Shown: positions 26,490 to 35,719 of the stretch, piece after piece
How the letters are laid out: the number at the start of each line of letters is the position of its first letter
Numbering within the stretch: the first letter of the stretch is position 1
Assembly: GCA_942491115.1 (NCBI GenBank)
Contig: CALNZV010000001.1
Span: 496,001 to 560,000 of the forward strand
Source: CALNZV01 sp942491115
GTDB lineage: Bacteria; Desulfobacterota; Desulfobacteria; Desulfobacterales; UBA5852
Reading direction: 5' to 3'
Length of the DNA stretch: 64,000 bases
The notes under the pieces: model-generated
Databases searched by the model: none
Told to the model about the DNA's origin: nothing
The model's input: only the letters and a program-made list of their open reading frames with translations
Position numbers and translations under genes: made by a program

Positions 26490-27962
26490 ATGAGCACACC
26501 TTTGTTCCCGAGCACGGCCACCAACTGGATCAACGGGTCCGAAGTAGGGTCTTCGGACGGCACCACTTTCGACAACCTCTCGCCGGCGACGGGTCAGCGG
26601 CTTTGCCAGGCAGCCCGGTCCAAGGCCGCCGACATCGACGCCGCAGTCACATCGGCCCAGAGGGCATTCCCAGCCTGGTCCGCCATGACACCGGTTCAGC
26701 GGGGAGACATCCTGATGGCGATCGCCCGGGAAATGGATCGCCATCGCAAGGACATCGCCGCCATCGTGGCAGCGGAAACGGGCATGGCTCCCACCGCCGC
26801 CCTTGGAGAAACCGGAGGCGCCATCGCCCAAGCGGAGTTTATGGCCGGCGAGGGCCGACGGCTCTACGGCCGAACCACCACCAGCGGTGTCCCGAACAAA
26901 ACGGCCATGACCGTTCGTCATCCTCTAGGGGTCGCCGGACTGATCATCGCCGCCAATACCCCCATCGCCAATGTGGCGTGGAAAGTATTCCCTGCGCTGA
27001 TCTGTGGGAACACGGCTGTTTTGAAGGCCGCAGAGGATACGCCGGCCACCGCCTGGTTCTTCGGGAAACTGGCCCACGAGGCAGGGCTTCCGGCGGGTGT
27101 ACTCAACATCGTTCAGGGACTTGGAGAGGAAGCCGGTGCCCCACTGGTCGCCAATCCTGGTGTGGCGGTGGTCAGCTTCACCGGATCCACCGTTGTCGGC
27201 CGCCAGATTGCCGAAGTCGCCGGCCGCCGGCTGGCAAAAGTGTCCCTTGAACTGGGTGGGAAAAACCCCCTGGTGGTCTGCGATGACGCGGACCTGGATC
27301 ATGCGGCAACGTGGGTGCTGCTGTCGGCCTTCAGCAACGCCGGTCAGCGGTGTGCCGCCGCAGGCCGCATCCTCATTTACGACGCCGTATACGATACATT
27401 CAAACACATGCTGATCGAACGGACCCAAGCTCTCAAAGTAGGTCCTTCGGACGACGATGATCTGGGGCCCGTTATCAACGAAAGGCAGCTTCATAATATG
27501 CTAACGGCCATTGAAGCGGCAAAGACAGACGGCGCCAGCGTTCTGATCGGGGGCCATCGCCTCACCGATCCGGGCCTCGCCGAGGGAAGTTACATGGCGC
27601 CGACCCTCATCGAAAATGCCGCCCCCACCGCCCCGATATCCCAAAAGGAGCTGTTCGGTCCCATCACCTGCCTCTATCGGGTGAAGGACTTCGAGGAGGC
27701 GCTCTCAATGGCCAATGACTCCCCTTACGGCCTGACCGCCTGCATTCACACCCGAAGCATTCATCGGTCCATCGAATTTACCCGTAGGGTGGAGGCCGGG
27801 GTGGCGGTGGTCAATGCCGGCACATACGGCAGTGAGCCCCACATGCCTTTCGGCGGCGTCAAGCAGTCCGGTAACGGGTCCAGGGAGCCTGGAGCCGAGG
27901 CCATCGATATCTATTCGAATTTAAAAGATATTTACATTTGCATCGATCCCGACCGGGTCTGA
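26490..27962 (+). CDS. Aldehyde dehydrogenase family protein
   Basis: A 490-residue NAD(P)-dependent aldehyde dehydrogenase. Visible: cofactor region AANTPIANVAWKVFPAL, FTGSTVVGRQIAE, the general-base Glu in LELGGKNPLVV (about residue 257), the nucleophile Cys in NAGQRCAAAGR (about 291), and the FGPITCLYRV / MPFGGVKQSGNGSREPG C-terminal block. All catalytic residues are intact. A clear AAGGAAA precedes the start. In this position it may oxidise an aldehyde of a sugar precursor to a uronic or aldonic acid, an uncommon component of ulosonic-acid loci. Confidence 0.88.
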   Translation: MSTPLFPSTATNWINGSEVGSSDGTTFDNLSPATGQRLCQAARSKAADIDAAVTSAQRAFPAWSAMTPVQRGDILMAIAREMDRHRKDIAAIVAAETGMAPTAALGETGGAIAQAEFMAGEGRRLYGRTTTSGVPNKTAMTVRHPLGVAGLIIAANTPIANVAWKVFPALICGNTAVLKAAEDTPATAWFFGKLAHEAGLPAGVLNIVQGLGEEAGAPLVANPGVAVVSFTGSTVVGRQIAEVAGRRLAKVSLELGGKNPLVVCDDADLDHAATWVLLSAFSNAGQRCAAAGRILIYDAVYDTFKHMLIERTQALKVGPSDDDDLGPVINERQLHNMLTAIEAAKTDGASVLIGGHRLTDPGLAEGSYMAPTLIENAAPTAPISQKELFGPITCLYRVKDFEEALSMANDSPYGLTACIHTRSIHRSIEFTRRVEAGVAVVNAGTYGSEPHMPFGGVKQSGNGSREPGAEAIDIYSNLKDIYICIDPDRV

Positions 27963-28085
27963 TGGATTGATATGGGCGCGACCAAGGACCCGCCTGCGGT
28001 CATCGGTACTCAAACCAACCGACAACCCTGGCGGCCGCCCCATGAGGGCAGCCGCCAAGCCGATCAACACCCATGCGATGACACC

Positions 28086-28853
28086 ATGACGACGGACTCC
28101 AGTTCCCAGCCCACCATTGTCGCGTTGATTCCAGCGCGCTCTGGATCGAAACGTGTGGCCGACAAGAACATTCGCCCTCTCGATGGCCATCCCATGATGG
28201 CCTACACCATTTCCGCCGCCATCAACAGCGGGATTTTCACGGATGTGATCGTTTCGACTGACGCCAAACACTATGCCGATATTTCGAGGTATTACGGAGC
28301 CAATGTCCCGTTTATGCGACCGTCGGAAATGGCCGGGGACACCTCTCCGGATATCGAATGGGTCGACTTTACGTTGAAGGAATTAGCTAAAAACGATAAG
28401 CATTACGACTGCTTTAGCATTCTCAGACCCACAAGCCCGTTTCGGCTTCCCCAAACCATCCAGCGGGCCTGGAAGGCCTTTTTAGGTGAAACCGGAGTCG
28501 ATTCTCTGAGAGCCGTCGAAAAATGCTCTCAGCACCCGGGCAAAATGTGGGTCATTCGTGGCAATCGAATGATCCCGCTGCTGCCCTTCGGACCGACCGA
28601 AACGCCCTGGCACTCCTGTCAATATCCCTCCCTGCCGGACGTGTTTGTCCAGAATGCCAGCCTTGAGATCGCCAAAACCCGGGTGGTCTTCGATGATCAA
28701 ACCATCTCCGGATCGGTGTTGATGCCATTTCTAACGCGGGACCACGAAGGATTCGACGTCAACAAACCCTACGACTGGGATCTTGCCGAACATATGGTGA
28801 AAACCGGAGAGGCAACCCTGCCTCCCGTATCGAAGGCGCCCTATACTTTTTGA
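28086..28853 (+). CDS. CMP-ulosonic acid cytidylyltransferase (NeuA-like), copy 1
   Basis: A 255-residue cytidylyltransferase of the acylneuraminate type. It begins with the CTP-binding IPARSGSKRVADKN, continues STDAKHYADI and ILRPTSPFR (the conserved L-Q/R-P-T-S-P motif), and ends with DVNKPYDWDLAE. It would activate a ulosonic acid as its CMP derivative. I start at ATG 28086, which places the CTP loop at the usual distance; the frame is open to an ATG at 27972 that would add 38 unlikely residues. Followed 12 bases later by the transketolase gene. Confidence 0.87.
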   Translation: MTTDSSSQPTIVALIPARSGSKRVADKNIRPLDGHPMMAYTISAAINSGIFTDVIVSTDAKHYADISRYYGANVPFMRPSEMAGDTSPDIEWVDFTLKELAKNDKHYDCFSILRPTSPFRLPQTIQRAWKAFLGETGVDSLRAVEKCSQHPGKMWVIRGNRMIPLLPFGPTETPWHSCQYPSLPDVFVQNASLEIAKTRVVFDDQTISGSVLMPFLTRDHEGFDVNKPYDWDLAEHMVKTGEATLPPVSKAPYTF

Positions 28854-28865
28854 GGAGCAGAACTG

Positions 28866-30791
28866 ATGATGGACATTGGTATCATTCCCCATGACGACTT
28901 TCAGCGAATCCAGGCATCGCCTGTAGATTCCTTCGACAAACTATCACTCATTGCAGATATGTGCAGGGCCAATGCACTGGCCACGGTGAAGCGGGCCGGA
29001 TCGGGACATCTCGGATCGAGTCTAAGCTCCCTGGACATTGTCACCCTCCTCTACTTCTCGGAGATGAATGTCCAGGCCCTCGGGATCGATCACCCGGACC
29101 GGGATATCTATTTCTCCTCCAAGGGGCACGACGTCCCCAGCCATTATGCCGTGTTCTACGCTATGGGTATTCTTCCGGAAGAGCGATTCATCAACCTGAG
29201 ACGGCTCAACGGCACCCACGGTCACCCGGATTTGACCATACCCGGAATCGAGGCCAACTCCGGCTCTCTGGGCATGGGGATTTCCAAGGCGAAAGGCATG
29301 GCCTGGGCCAAAGCGTTCAAGGGGCACGGCGGCCGGGTGTTCGTCATGACCGGCGACGGCGAACTTCAGGAGGGCCAGATTTGGGAATCCCTTCAGACAA
29401 CCGCCCATCAGGGAATTACCAACGTCAATGTAATCGTCGACGCCAACAAGATTCAAACCGACAAACCTCTGGACCAAATCGTCAGTCTGGGGAATCTCGA
29501 GGGCAAATTCGAGTCCTTCGGATGGCATGTGGAACGATGCAACGGGCACGATTTCAAAGCCATGGCCGACGTGCTGGCCCGGTTCAAGAGTATCACGGAC
29601 AAACCGAAGGTGTTGATTGCCGACACGGTTAAGGGGAAAGGCATCTCCTTCATGGAAGGGCCGGCCGCCCTGGAAACCGGAGGCGGCCTTTACTGCTGGC
29701 ATTCAGGCGCACCGGACGACGATACCTTTGAAGCCGGCTTTTCGGAGATCATAGACGGCATCGACCGACGGCTTTCCGCTTTGGATATCGCCCCCCTCAG
29801 CCTTCAACTGATCGAGCAGAGGGAGAAGAACCGCGCCCGGTTAAAGGACACGGCCGAGAAGGTCGTGACGGCATTCGGTGAGGCTCTGGTGGAAATCGGG
29901 CAGGAGCGGGACGACGTGGTGGTGCTGGATGCAGACCTTTCCGCCGACTGCGGCCTTCGTCCCTTTGAAACCGCCTTCCCCGGGCGGTTCATCGAAAGTG
30001 GTATCGCCGAACAGGATATGGTGTCCATGGCCGGGGGGCTGGCCTTGAACGGTCTGATTCCGGTGGTCAATTCTTTCGGCGTTTTTCTCGCCTCCCGGGC
30101 CAACGAGCAGATCTACAACAACATCACCGAAAAAACCAAGATCATCTATGTCTGCCACTTTGCCGGCCTCATCCCCGCAGGACCCGGCAAATCCCATCAA
30201 AGTCTGAGGGATATCTCTCTATTCGGGGCACTCCCGGGCATCACCATCCTTGAACCCTGCAACGCCTTGGAAACCCGGAAAGCCTTGAGATGGTGCATCG
30301 AACAGGCGAAGGGAAGCTGCATGATGCGCCTGGTCATCTCCCCGTCGCCGCGAACCATCGAACTGCCGGAGAACTACCGCTTCACCGTGGGCAAAGGGGC
30401 CGTCCTCAAAGATGGAACAGATGCCGTGCTCTTCGCCTACGGACCGGTCATGCTGAACGAAGCCATGAAGGCCGCGGAACTGCTGGAGAACAAAGGCGTC
30501 TCACTGAAAATCGTCAACCTGCCCTGGCTCAACACCGTCGATCCGGAATGGCTGGTGGAAACCATCGGCAATGGCCAGCACCTTTTCGCATTGGACAACC
30601 ACGCCCCTTTCGGCGGCGTGGGCGATACCCTGCTGAATGCCCTCATGTCCCTCGACGGTTTTCGGGGGCGGCGTCTAACCAAATTCGGCATCGACGGCAT
30701 TCCGGCCTGCGGAACCCCTCCTGAAGTGCTGGCGTTTCACGGTCTGGACGGAGAAAGCCTTGCGAAGCGGATTACCTCTGAACTCCAGTGA
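28866..30791 (+). CDS. Transketolase, single-chain
   Basis: A 641-residue thiamine-diphosphate enzyme combining N-terminal and C-terminal transketolase halves. The first half carries AGSGHLGSSLS and VMTGDGELQEGQIWES (TPP/metal site GDG); the second, from about residue 330, has VVLDADLSADCG, ESGIAEQDMVSMAGG, with the catalytic Glu, and the C-terminal domain near 500-640. GAGGAG precedes the start by 7 bases. Sited within an ulosonic-acid locus, it may transfer a two-carbon unit in making the sugar precursor rather than act in central metabolism. Dedicated transketolases are known in some surface-sugar clusters, usually as split subunits; here it is one chain. Confidence 0.88.
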   Translation: MMDIGIIPHDDFQRIQASPVDSFDKLSLIADMCRANALATVKRAGSGHLGSSLSSLDIVTLLYFSEMNVQALGIDHPDRDIYFSSKGHDVPSHYAVFYAMGILPEERFINLRRLNGTHGHPDLTIPGIEANSGSLGMGISKAKGMAWAKAFKGHGGRVFVMTGDGELQEGQIWESLQTTAHQGITNVNVIVDANKIQTDKPLDQIVSLGNLEGKFESFGWHVERCNGHDFKAMADVLARFKSITDKPKVLIADTVKGKGISFMEGPAALETGGGLYCWHSGAPDDDTFEAGFSEIIDGIDRRLSALDIAPLSLQLIEQREKNRARLKDTAEKVVTAFGEALVEIGQERDDVVVLDADLSADCGLRPFETAFPGRFIESGIAEQDMVSMAGGLALNGLIPVVNSFGVFLASRANEQIYNNITEKTKIIYVCHFAGLIPAGPGKSHQSLRDISLFGALPGITILEPCNALETRKALRWCIEQAKGSCMMRLVISPSPRTIELPENYRFTVGKGAVLKDGTDAVLFAYGPVMLNEAMKAAELLENKGVSLKIVNLPWLNTVDPEWLVETIGNGQHLFALDNHAPFGGVGDTLLNALMSLDGFRGRRLTKFGIDGIPACGTPPEVLAFHGLDGESLAKRITSELQ

Positions 30792-30889
30792 GCATCATCC
30801 AAATGACGTCCTGTGCAGCCCCCCGCCGGCAGCGGCGCTCGACATCGGGACGCCTTGAGGGCAACTGATATGGAGGCCTTTTCACCCCC

Positions 30890-32296
30890 ATGAGCAGCAA
30901 CGGTCTACTCTTCATTCCGGTAGAAAACCAGGTTCGCGAGCTCGATCCGAAGCTCTTGCTGGCATGCGTAGCCGCCCGCCAGGGGTTTTCGTCGATCATC
31001 GGGTCCCGCCGGGAACTGGAGATGCGTATCGACGGCTTCCCCCGGGGGATCTATCTCTCCAAAAGCATGACGATCCGGAGCCTGTTGTTTTTCAAGATTG
31101 CCCATCAACTCGGCCACAAGATTGTGTCGTGGGACGAGGAAGCACTGGTCCATTTGCCCCCTGAAACCTACTATTCGCGTCGTCTGAACCCCCAAGCGAT
31201 ACGGTTCATCTCCCAGCTCTTCGCCTGGGGAATCGACAACATGGACCTGTGGCGTCAGTACCCGGCGCTGCCCCGGCACACGCCGATCCACGCCGTGGGC
31301 AATCCCCGCAGCGACATGCTCCGCCCAGAACTCCATGGGTTCTATCGAGAAGAGATCGATATCATACGTCAGTCCCACGGGGAATTCGTTCTCATCAATA
31401 CGAATTTCAACCATATCAACGCCTTCGGTCCGGATCTGAACCTGTTTAAACCGGCGCGCAAACCGGAAGACAAACCGACGTTCGGCCGGGCGGCACGGGG
31501 AATGAGCCTGCCCTATGCGAAAGGGCTCGAGACCCACAAGCGAGCCGTCTTTGAAACGTTTAAGGAAATGATTCCCCGCCTGAGCGGGGCATTTCCGAAT
31601 TGCACCGTTGTCATTCGACCTCATCCGACCGAAAACCATGATGTTTATAACCAAATCGCGGCAGACAATGACCGGATCCGGGTGACCAACGAGGGCAACG
31701 TCGTCCCGTGGCTGCAAGCCGCTAAAGCCGTTGTCCACAACGGATGTACAACAGGAGTCGAAGCGTTTGTATTGGGGGTTCCGGCGATTTCCTACAGAGC
31801 CGCGGTGAATGACACTTACGACGACGGATTCTACCGGCTGCCAAACGGGATCAGCCATCAGTGCTACAGCTTCGATGAATTGAAGGACACCCTTCAAAAA
31901 ATAATGGACGGGCGGCTCGGCGCCGCCGACGGCGATGAGCGCCAAGCCCTCATCAGCCGGTATCTCGCCGGTAGAAGCGGCTCACTGGCCTGCGAACACA
32001 TGATGAACCTCTTGGAACCCATACAGCTGGAACTCTCTCAGGTGGATTCTCCCAAGTGGAGTGCTCGGATCCGGCGATGGGCCATTTCCAAAGGTCTTCA
32101 CCTGGCGAGATGGGTTCAGCCCAAGCTGCCGGGATCCCATAATCGACCGGAATTCCAGCGCCATCGCTATCCCCATATCCCGGTAGAGGTCATTCAACGA
32201 AAGCTCAGGCGGTTTCAGAGCCTGCTTCACGATGAGCGACCGCTTCGGGTTAATGAAATATCCGATGTTATTTTTAAAGTTCATCCGACAAATTGA
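30890..32296 (+). CDS. Surface carbohydrate biosynthesis protein, paralogue 1
   Basis: A 468-residue cytosolic protein of a family known only by its occurrence in surface-polysaccharide loci. Conserved blocks shared with three paralogues in this window: PVENQVRELD (residue 9), WDEEALVHLPPETY (about 80), GNPRSDMLRPE (about 137), LINTNFNHINAF, VIRPHPTENHDVY (about 240) and HNGCTTGVEA. The last two resemble the HP and S/T-E blocks of CDP-glycerol glycerophosphotransferases and Kps-type GT-B enzymes, so a GT-B-like transferase is likely by inference. The conserved tail NRPEFQRHRYPHI is followed by a helix. Tandem with the next gene. Confidence 0.78.
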   Translation: MSSNGLLFIPVENQVRELDPKLLLACVAARQGFSSIIGSRRELEMRIDGFPRGIYLSKSMTIRSLLFFKIAHQLGHKIVSWDEEALVHLPPETYYSRRLNPQAIRFISQLFAWGIDNMDLWRQYPALPRHTPIHAVGNPRSDMLRPELHGFYREEIDIIRQSHGEFVLINTNFNHINAFGPDLNLFKPARKPEDKPTFGRAARGMSLPYAKGLETHKRAVFETFKEMIPRLSGAFPNCTVVIRPHPTENHDVYNQIAADNDRIRVTNEGNVVPWLQAAKAVVHNGCTTGVEAFVLGVPAISYRAAVNDTYDDGFYRLPNGISHQCYSFDELKDTLQKIMDGRLGAADGDERQALISRYLAGRSGSLACEHMMNLLEPIQLELSQVDSPKWSARIRRWAISKGLHLARWVQPKLPGSHNRPEFQRHRYPHIPVEVIQRKLRRFQSLLHDERPLRVNEISDVIFKVHPTN

Positions 32297-32404
32297 GGAA
32301 GGGATGTCCGGGTCAACCCACTGCCAGCGGCGTAAGGGTTTCACTCCACCATTGACTGTTGTCCCCCATTGTCGAGGCGATGAGGAATCCAAGGATCAGG
32401 TCGG

Positions 32405-33811
32405 ATGACACACCACCCACACCTCATCATCCCTGTTGAGAACCAGGTTCGGGAGTTGGACCCCAAGCTGCTGTTGGCTTGCGTCGCCGCCCACCATGGG
32501 TTTTCATCCATCCTCGGCTCCCGGCGGGAAATTCATTTCCACATCACTGCGTTCCCAAGGGGGGTTTATTTGTCGAAAAGTATGACGGCGGCAAGCGACA
32601 TGATGTTTCGAGTCATGCGGCATCTCGGCCATGACATTGTTGCCTGGGATGAAGAAGCCCTGGTTCATCTGCCGCCGGAGACCTATTACTCGCGCCGCCT
32701 GTCTCCGAAAGCCATGTCCTACGTGTCCCATTTTCTGGCATGGGGGGAGGACAATGCCGACTTGTGGAGACAATATCCCCACTTCCCCAAGGGGGCGGAA
32801 ATCCACGTCACCGGCAATCCCCGCAACGATCTGCTACGGCCTGAAGTGCGTTCATTCTACAGCGAGGATGTGGAACGGATTCGCCGCCAGTTCGGCAACT
32901 TTATTCTCGTCAACACCAATTTCAACCACGTTAACGCTTTCACCCCTGTCCAGAATCTCTTCCAGCCGACGAACAAGCCGGAAGAAATACCGGCTATGGG
33001 GCGCGCCGCCAAGGGAATGAGCCGGGACTACGCCGATGGGCTCTTCCGGCATAAAAAAGCGGTTTTCAAGCATTTTCAAGAGATGATACCGAAACTCGAT
33101 CAATGGTTTCCGAACCACTCGATCGTGGTTCGCCCCCATCCCACGGAAAGCCAGGAGGTTTATCACCGGATAGCGGATCGATGCCGGCGGGTGAAGGTCA
33201 CCAACGAGGGAAACGTGGTGCCGTGGCTGATGGCGTCCAAGGCCCTGATTCACAACGGCTGCACCACAGGGATTGAGGCCTATGCAATGGATATCCCCGC
33301 CATATCCTACCGGGCGGCAGTGGATGACCGCTACGACGACGGTTTTTACCGACTTCCCAACATGGTCAGTGAACCCTGTTTCGATGCGGCTGAATTGAAA
33401 CATACCCTGGAACGAGCCCTCGATGGGACGCTGCCGTCCCCCAACGATAGCGGGCGAAAGGATCTCATCGAATGGCATCTGGCCGCACTTAGCGGCTCCC
33501 TTGCCTGCGAGCGGATTGTCGAGGTTCTTCGCCAGATGACCTCCCATCGTAACGCCATGGCCCCGTTGTCACTGGTGAATCGCCTCAAGGGGAATGCCCT
33601 GGCAGCGATACGAACCGCTGTCAAGCGATACAAGGATTCGCGTCCGGGATCCCACAACCGACCCGAATTTCAACGACACCGCTATCCACGGTTGTCGGTA
33701 GAGGATGTGACCCATCGCCTCTCGCGATTTCAGCATCTTCTTGGAGACGCTCAAGAATTGATTGTGGAACCCTATCTTAACCAGTTTTTTATCATATCTC
33801 CAGGGAATTAG
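32405..33811 (+). CDS. Surface carbohydrate biosynthesis protein, paralogue 2
   Basis: 468 residues, the closest relative of the preceding gene: PVENQVRELDPKLLLA, WDEEALVHLPPETYYSRRL, GNPRNDLLRPE, VNTNFNHVNAF, VVRPHPTESQEVY, HNGCTTGIEA and tail NRPEFQRHRYPRL. The tandem arrangement and equal length point to gene duplication followed by divergence, presumably to different acceptor or linkage. AAGGATCAGG lies before the start ATG. Role inferred as a glycan-assembly transferase. Confidence 0.78.
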   Translation: MTHHPHLIIPVENQVRELDPKLLLACVAAHHGFSSILGSRREIHFHITAFPRGVYLSKSMTAASDMMFRVMRHLGHDIVAWDEEALVHLPPETYYSRRLSPKAMSYVSHFLAWGEDNADLWRQYPHFPKGAEIHVTGNPRNDLLRPEVRSFYSEDVERIRRQFGNFILVNTNFNHVNAFTPVQNLFQPTNKPEEIPAMGRAAKGMSRDYADGLFRHKKAVFKHFQEMIPKLDQWFPNHSIVVRPHPTESQEVYHRIADRCRRVKVTNEGNVVPWLMASKALIHNGCTTGIEAYAMDIPAISYRAAVDDRYDDGFYRLPNMVSEPCFDAAELKHTLERALDGTLPSPNDSGRKDLIEWHLAALSGSLACERIVEVLRQMTSHRNAMAPLSLVNRLKGNALAAIRTAVKRYKDSRPGSHNRPEFQRHRYPRLSVEDVTHRLSRFQHLLGDAQELIVEPYLNQFFIISPGN

Positions 33812-33922
33812 AGTGGATCAGGCCTGTTATTAACTGCGACTTGCCCTTGTGGGACAGCCTAAGATTCGATCAATGACAATACCGTCGGCAGGTTTTTTCG
33901 ACAGAAACAGAGATGAAATCAA

Positions 33923-34660
33923 ATGATGATAGAAGACAACAATTCAGTGACCGGAAAACAGACGACACCGAAGGTTCTCGGCATTATTCCTGCCCGCGGC
34001 TCATCCAAACGGTTCCCCAAAAAAAACATCAAACCACTGGCCGGCAAGCCCATGGTTGCCTGGACCATTCAGGCTGCGCAACAGGCTCGACGGCTGACGG
34101 AATACCTGGTGTCGTCCGACGATCCTAAAACGATCGAGGTGGCCAAGGCGTTTGGGGCCCCTGCGCCGTTCGTTCGACCCGCGGAATTGGCCACCGATAC
34201 GATACGCAACATCGATGTGGTCGAGCATGCAATGGCGTACATGGAAGCGAAGAACAAGGTCACCTATGACATACTGATCCTTTTGCAGCCAACAAGCCCG
34301 ATCAGGCGTTCGTCCCACATCGATCAGGCCATCGATCTTCTGTGGAAGTCTGATTTGGATTCCGTGGTCAGCGTCAAGGGACCTTTCAAGAAGAGAGACC
34401 CGATCCTGAAAGCGGTCCGAGACGGGGTTCTGGAGGATTACATCCCCGTCACCGACCCGGCTGCCGTGGAGCCGATATTCATGTACAATGCATCCATTTA
34501 TGCGGTCAAACGCGATTTTTTTATTAAGAACAGAAAGCTCATCTCTCCAAAGCAGGTGCCTCTGGTGATGGATACCATCCACTCGGTAGATGTGGACACC
34601 GAGGCCGATTTTCTGGTGGCTGAAACCTATCTGAAGTTCCTGGCCAAGCAACCCGCCTGA
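33923..34660 (+). CDS. CMP-ulosonic acid cytidylyltransferase (NeuA-like), copy 2
   Basis: A 245-residue second acylneuraminate-type cytidylyltransferase: IPARGSSKRFPKKNIKPLAG (CTP loop), SSDDPKTIEVA, LLQPTSPIRRS and the C-terminal DVDTEADFLVAE with the metal-binding Asp pair. It is clearly distinct in sequence from copy 1 at 28086, so two different sugar acids may be activated. Two adjacent ATGs (33923, 33926) are possible starts. Confidence 0.88.
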   Translation: MMIEDNNSVTGKQTTPKVLGIIPARGSSKRFPKKNIKPLAGKPMVAWTIQAAQQARRLTEYLVSSDDPKTIEVAKAFGAPAPFVRPAELATDTIRNIDVVEHAMAYMEAKNKVTYDILILLQPTSPIRRSSHIDQAIDLLWKSDLDSVVSVKGPFKKRDPILKAVRDGVLEDYIPVTDPAAVEPIFMYNASIYAVKRDFFIKNRKLISPKQVPLVMDTIHSVDVDTEADFLVAETYLKFLAKQPA

Positions 34661-34769
34661 TGGGCACTTTGTTCAGGGAGAGGAATCGTCGACCGCCGAC
34701 GCCTCGGGCGCCCGGAAGACACGACCATAACCATACCATCAAACTCATTTTAGAGAGGATAACCCAACA

Positions 34770-35678
34770 ATGATCAAAACAAGACCCTTACATGGCATCG
34801 TACCGGTCGTCGATACACCGTTGACGGCTGAGGAAGATATCGACGTGCCGGCCCTGAAGCGGTTGGTTGAATTTCTGAACACGAAGAAGATAGGCGGAAT
34901 GTGGGTACTGGGCACCGGAAGCGAAGACATGAACCTTTCTTTTGCCAAGCGCCTCAAGGCCGCCCGGGCTGCCTGCGAAGCCAATGCTGGCAAAACGCCG
35001 CTCATTCTGGGAGCTGGCTTCTTCGCTTTGGAAGATATTTTCAATTTCATCGAGGAGACAAAAGATCTCGAGTTCGATGCCTACCACGTCATGCCTTACA
35101 ACCCCAAGCTCAGCCTGGACCGCGTCGACTGGTTTTACCGCCACATCGCCGACAACTGTCCCAAACCCCTATGGATGTATGTCAGTGGAAACTGGAGTCG
35201 ACCGGTGACGCCGGAATTCGTCGCCCATTTGAAACCGCACCCCAACATTGCCGGATTTAAATTCAGCAACCAGGATACGGTGGCGATTACCAAAGTCACC
35301 GGTATGGCGAATGATGAATTCCAGGTGATAACGGCTGTGGCCAGTCAGCTTCACGCCTGCCTGTGCATGGGGGCCAAGGGCCATACGTCCAGTTTGTCAT
35401 GCTGTATACCGGAGCCGATGATTCAAATTTACGAATTGTATTCGGAAGGGAAAATCAAGGAATCCCTGGCCGCCCAACACCGGCTCAACGCTTTTCTGCG
35501 CGAGCTTTCAAAAAATACCAAAAACGACAATTTCCTGTGGGCGGCCGACGAAAAATACATCCTAAAACTGAGGGGCATCTGCGACGAATACGTGACGTCA
35601 TACTACCGTCAAATCAACGACGAAGAGAAGGCAAGGGTTAAATCGCTGCTCGACAAATACAGGTTTTTCTCCCTTTAA
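34770..35678 (+). CDS. DapA/NanA-family aldolase (dihydrodipicolinate synthase / N-acetylneuraminate lyase type)
   Basis: A 302-residue TIM-barrel class I aldolase. The Schiff-base Lys is in IAGFKFSNQD (about residue 158) and the conserved Tyr in VMPYNPKLS (about 110); GTGSEDMNLS corresponds to the GTTGE loop that binds the pyruvate carboxylate, with Ser/Glu shifted. Enzymes of this family add or remove pyruvate on an aldehyde. Within a neuB/neuA locus it could make or break an ulosonic acid by a pyruvate rather than PEP route. GAGAGGA ribosome-binding site precedes the ATG. Confidence 0.85.
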   Translation: MIKTRPLHGIVPVVDTPLTAEEDIDVPALKRLVEFLNTKKIGGMWVLGTGSEDMNLSFAKRLKAARAACEANAGKTPLILGAGFFALEDIFNFIEETKDLEFDAYHVMPYNPKLSLDRVDWFYRHIADNCPKPLWMYVSGNWSRPVTPEFVAHLKPHPNIAGFKFSNQDTVAITKVTGMANDEFQVITAVASQLHACLCMGAKGHTSSLSCCIPEPMIQIYELYSEGKIKESLAAQHRLNAFLRELSKNTKNDNFLWAADEKYILKLRGICDEYVTSYYRQINDEEKARVKSLLDKYRFFSL

Positions 35679-35719
35679 TCCTGATCCATGGTTTCTCTTC
35701 TATCGGAGGCGCCGATGTC

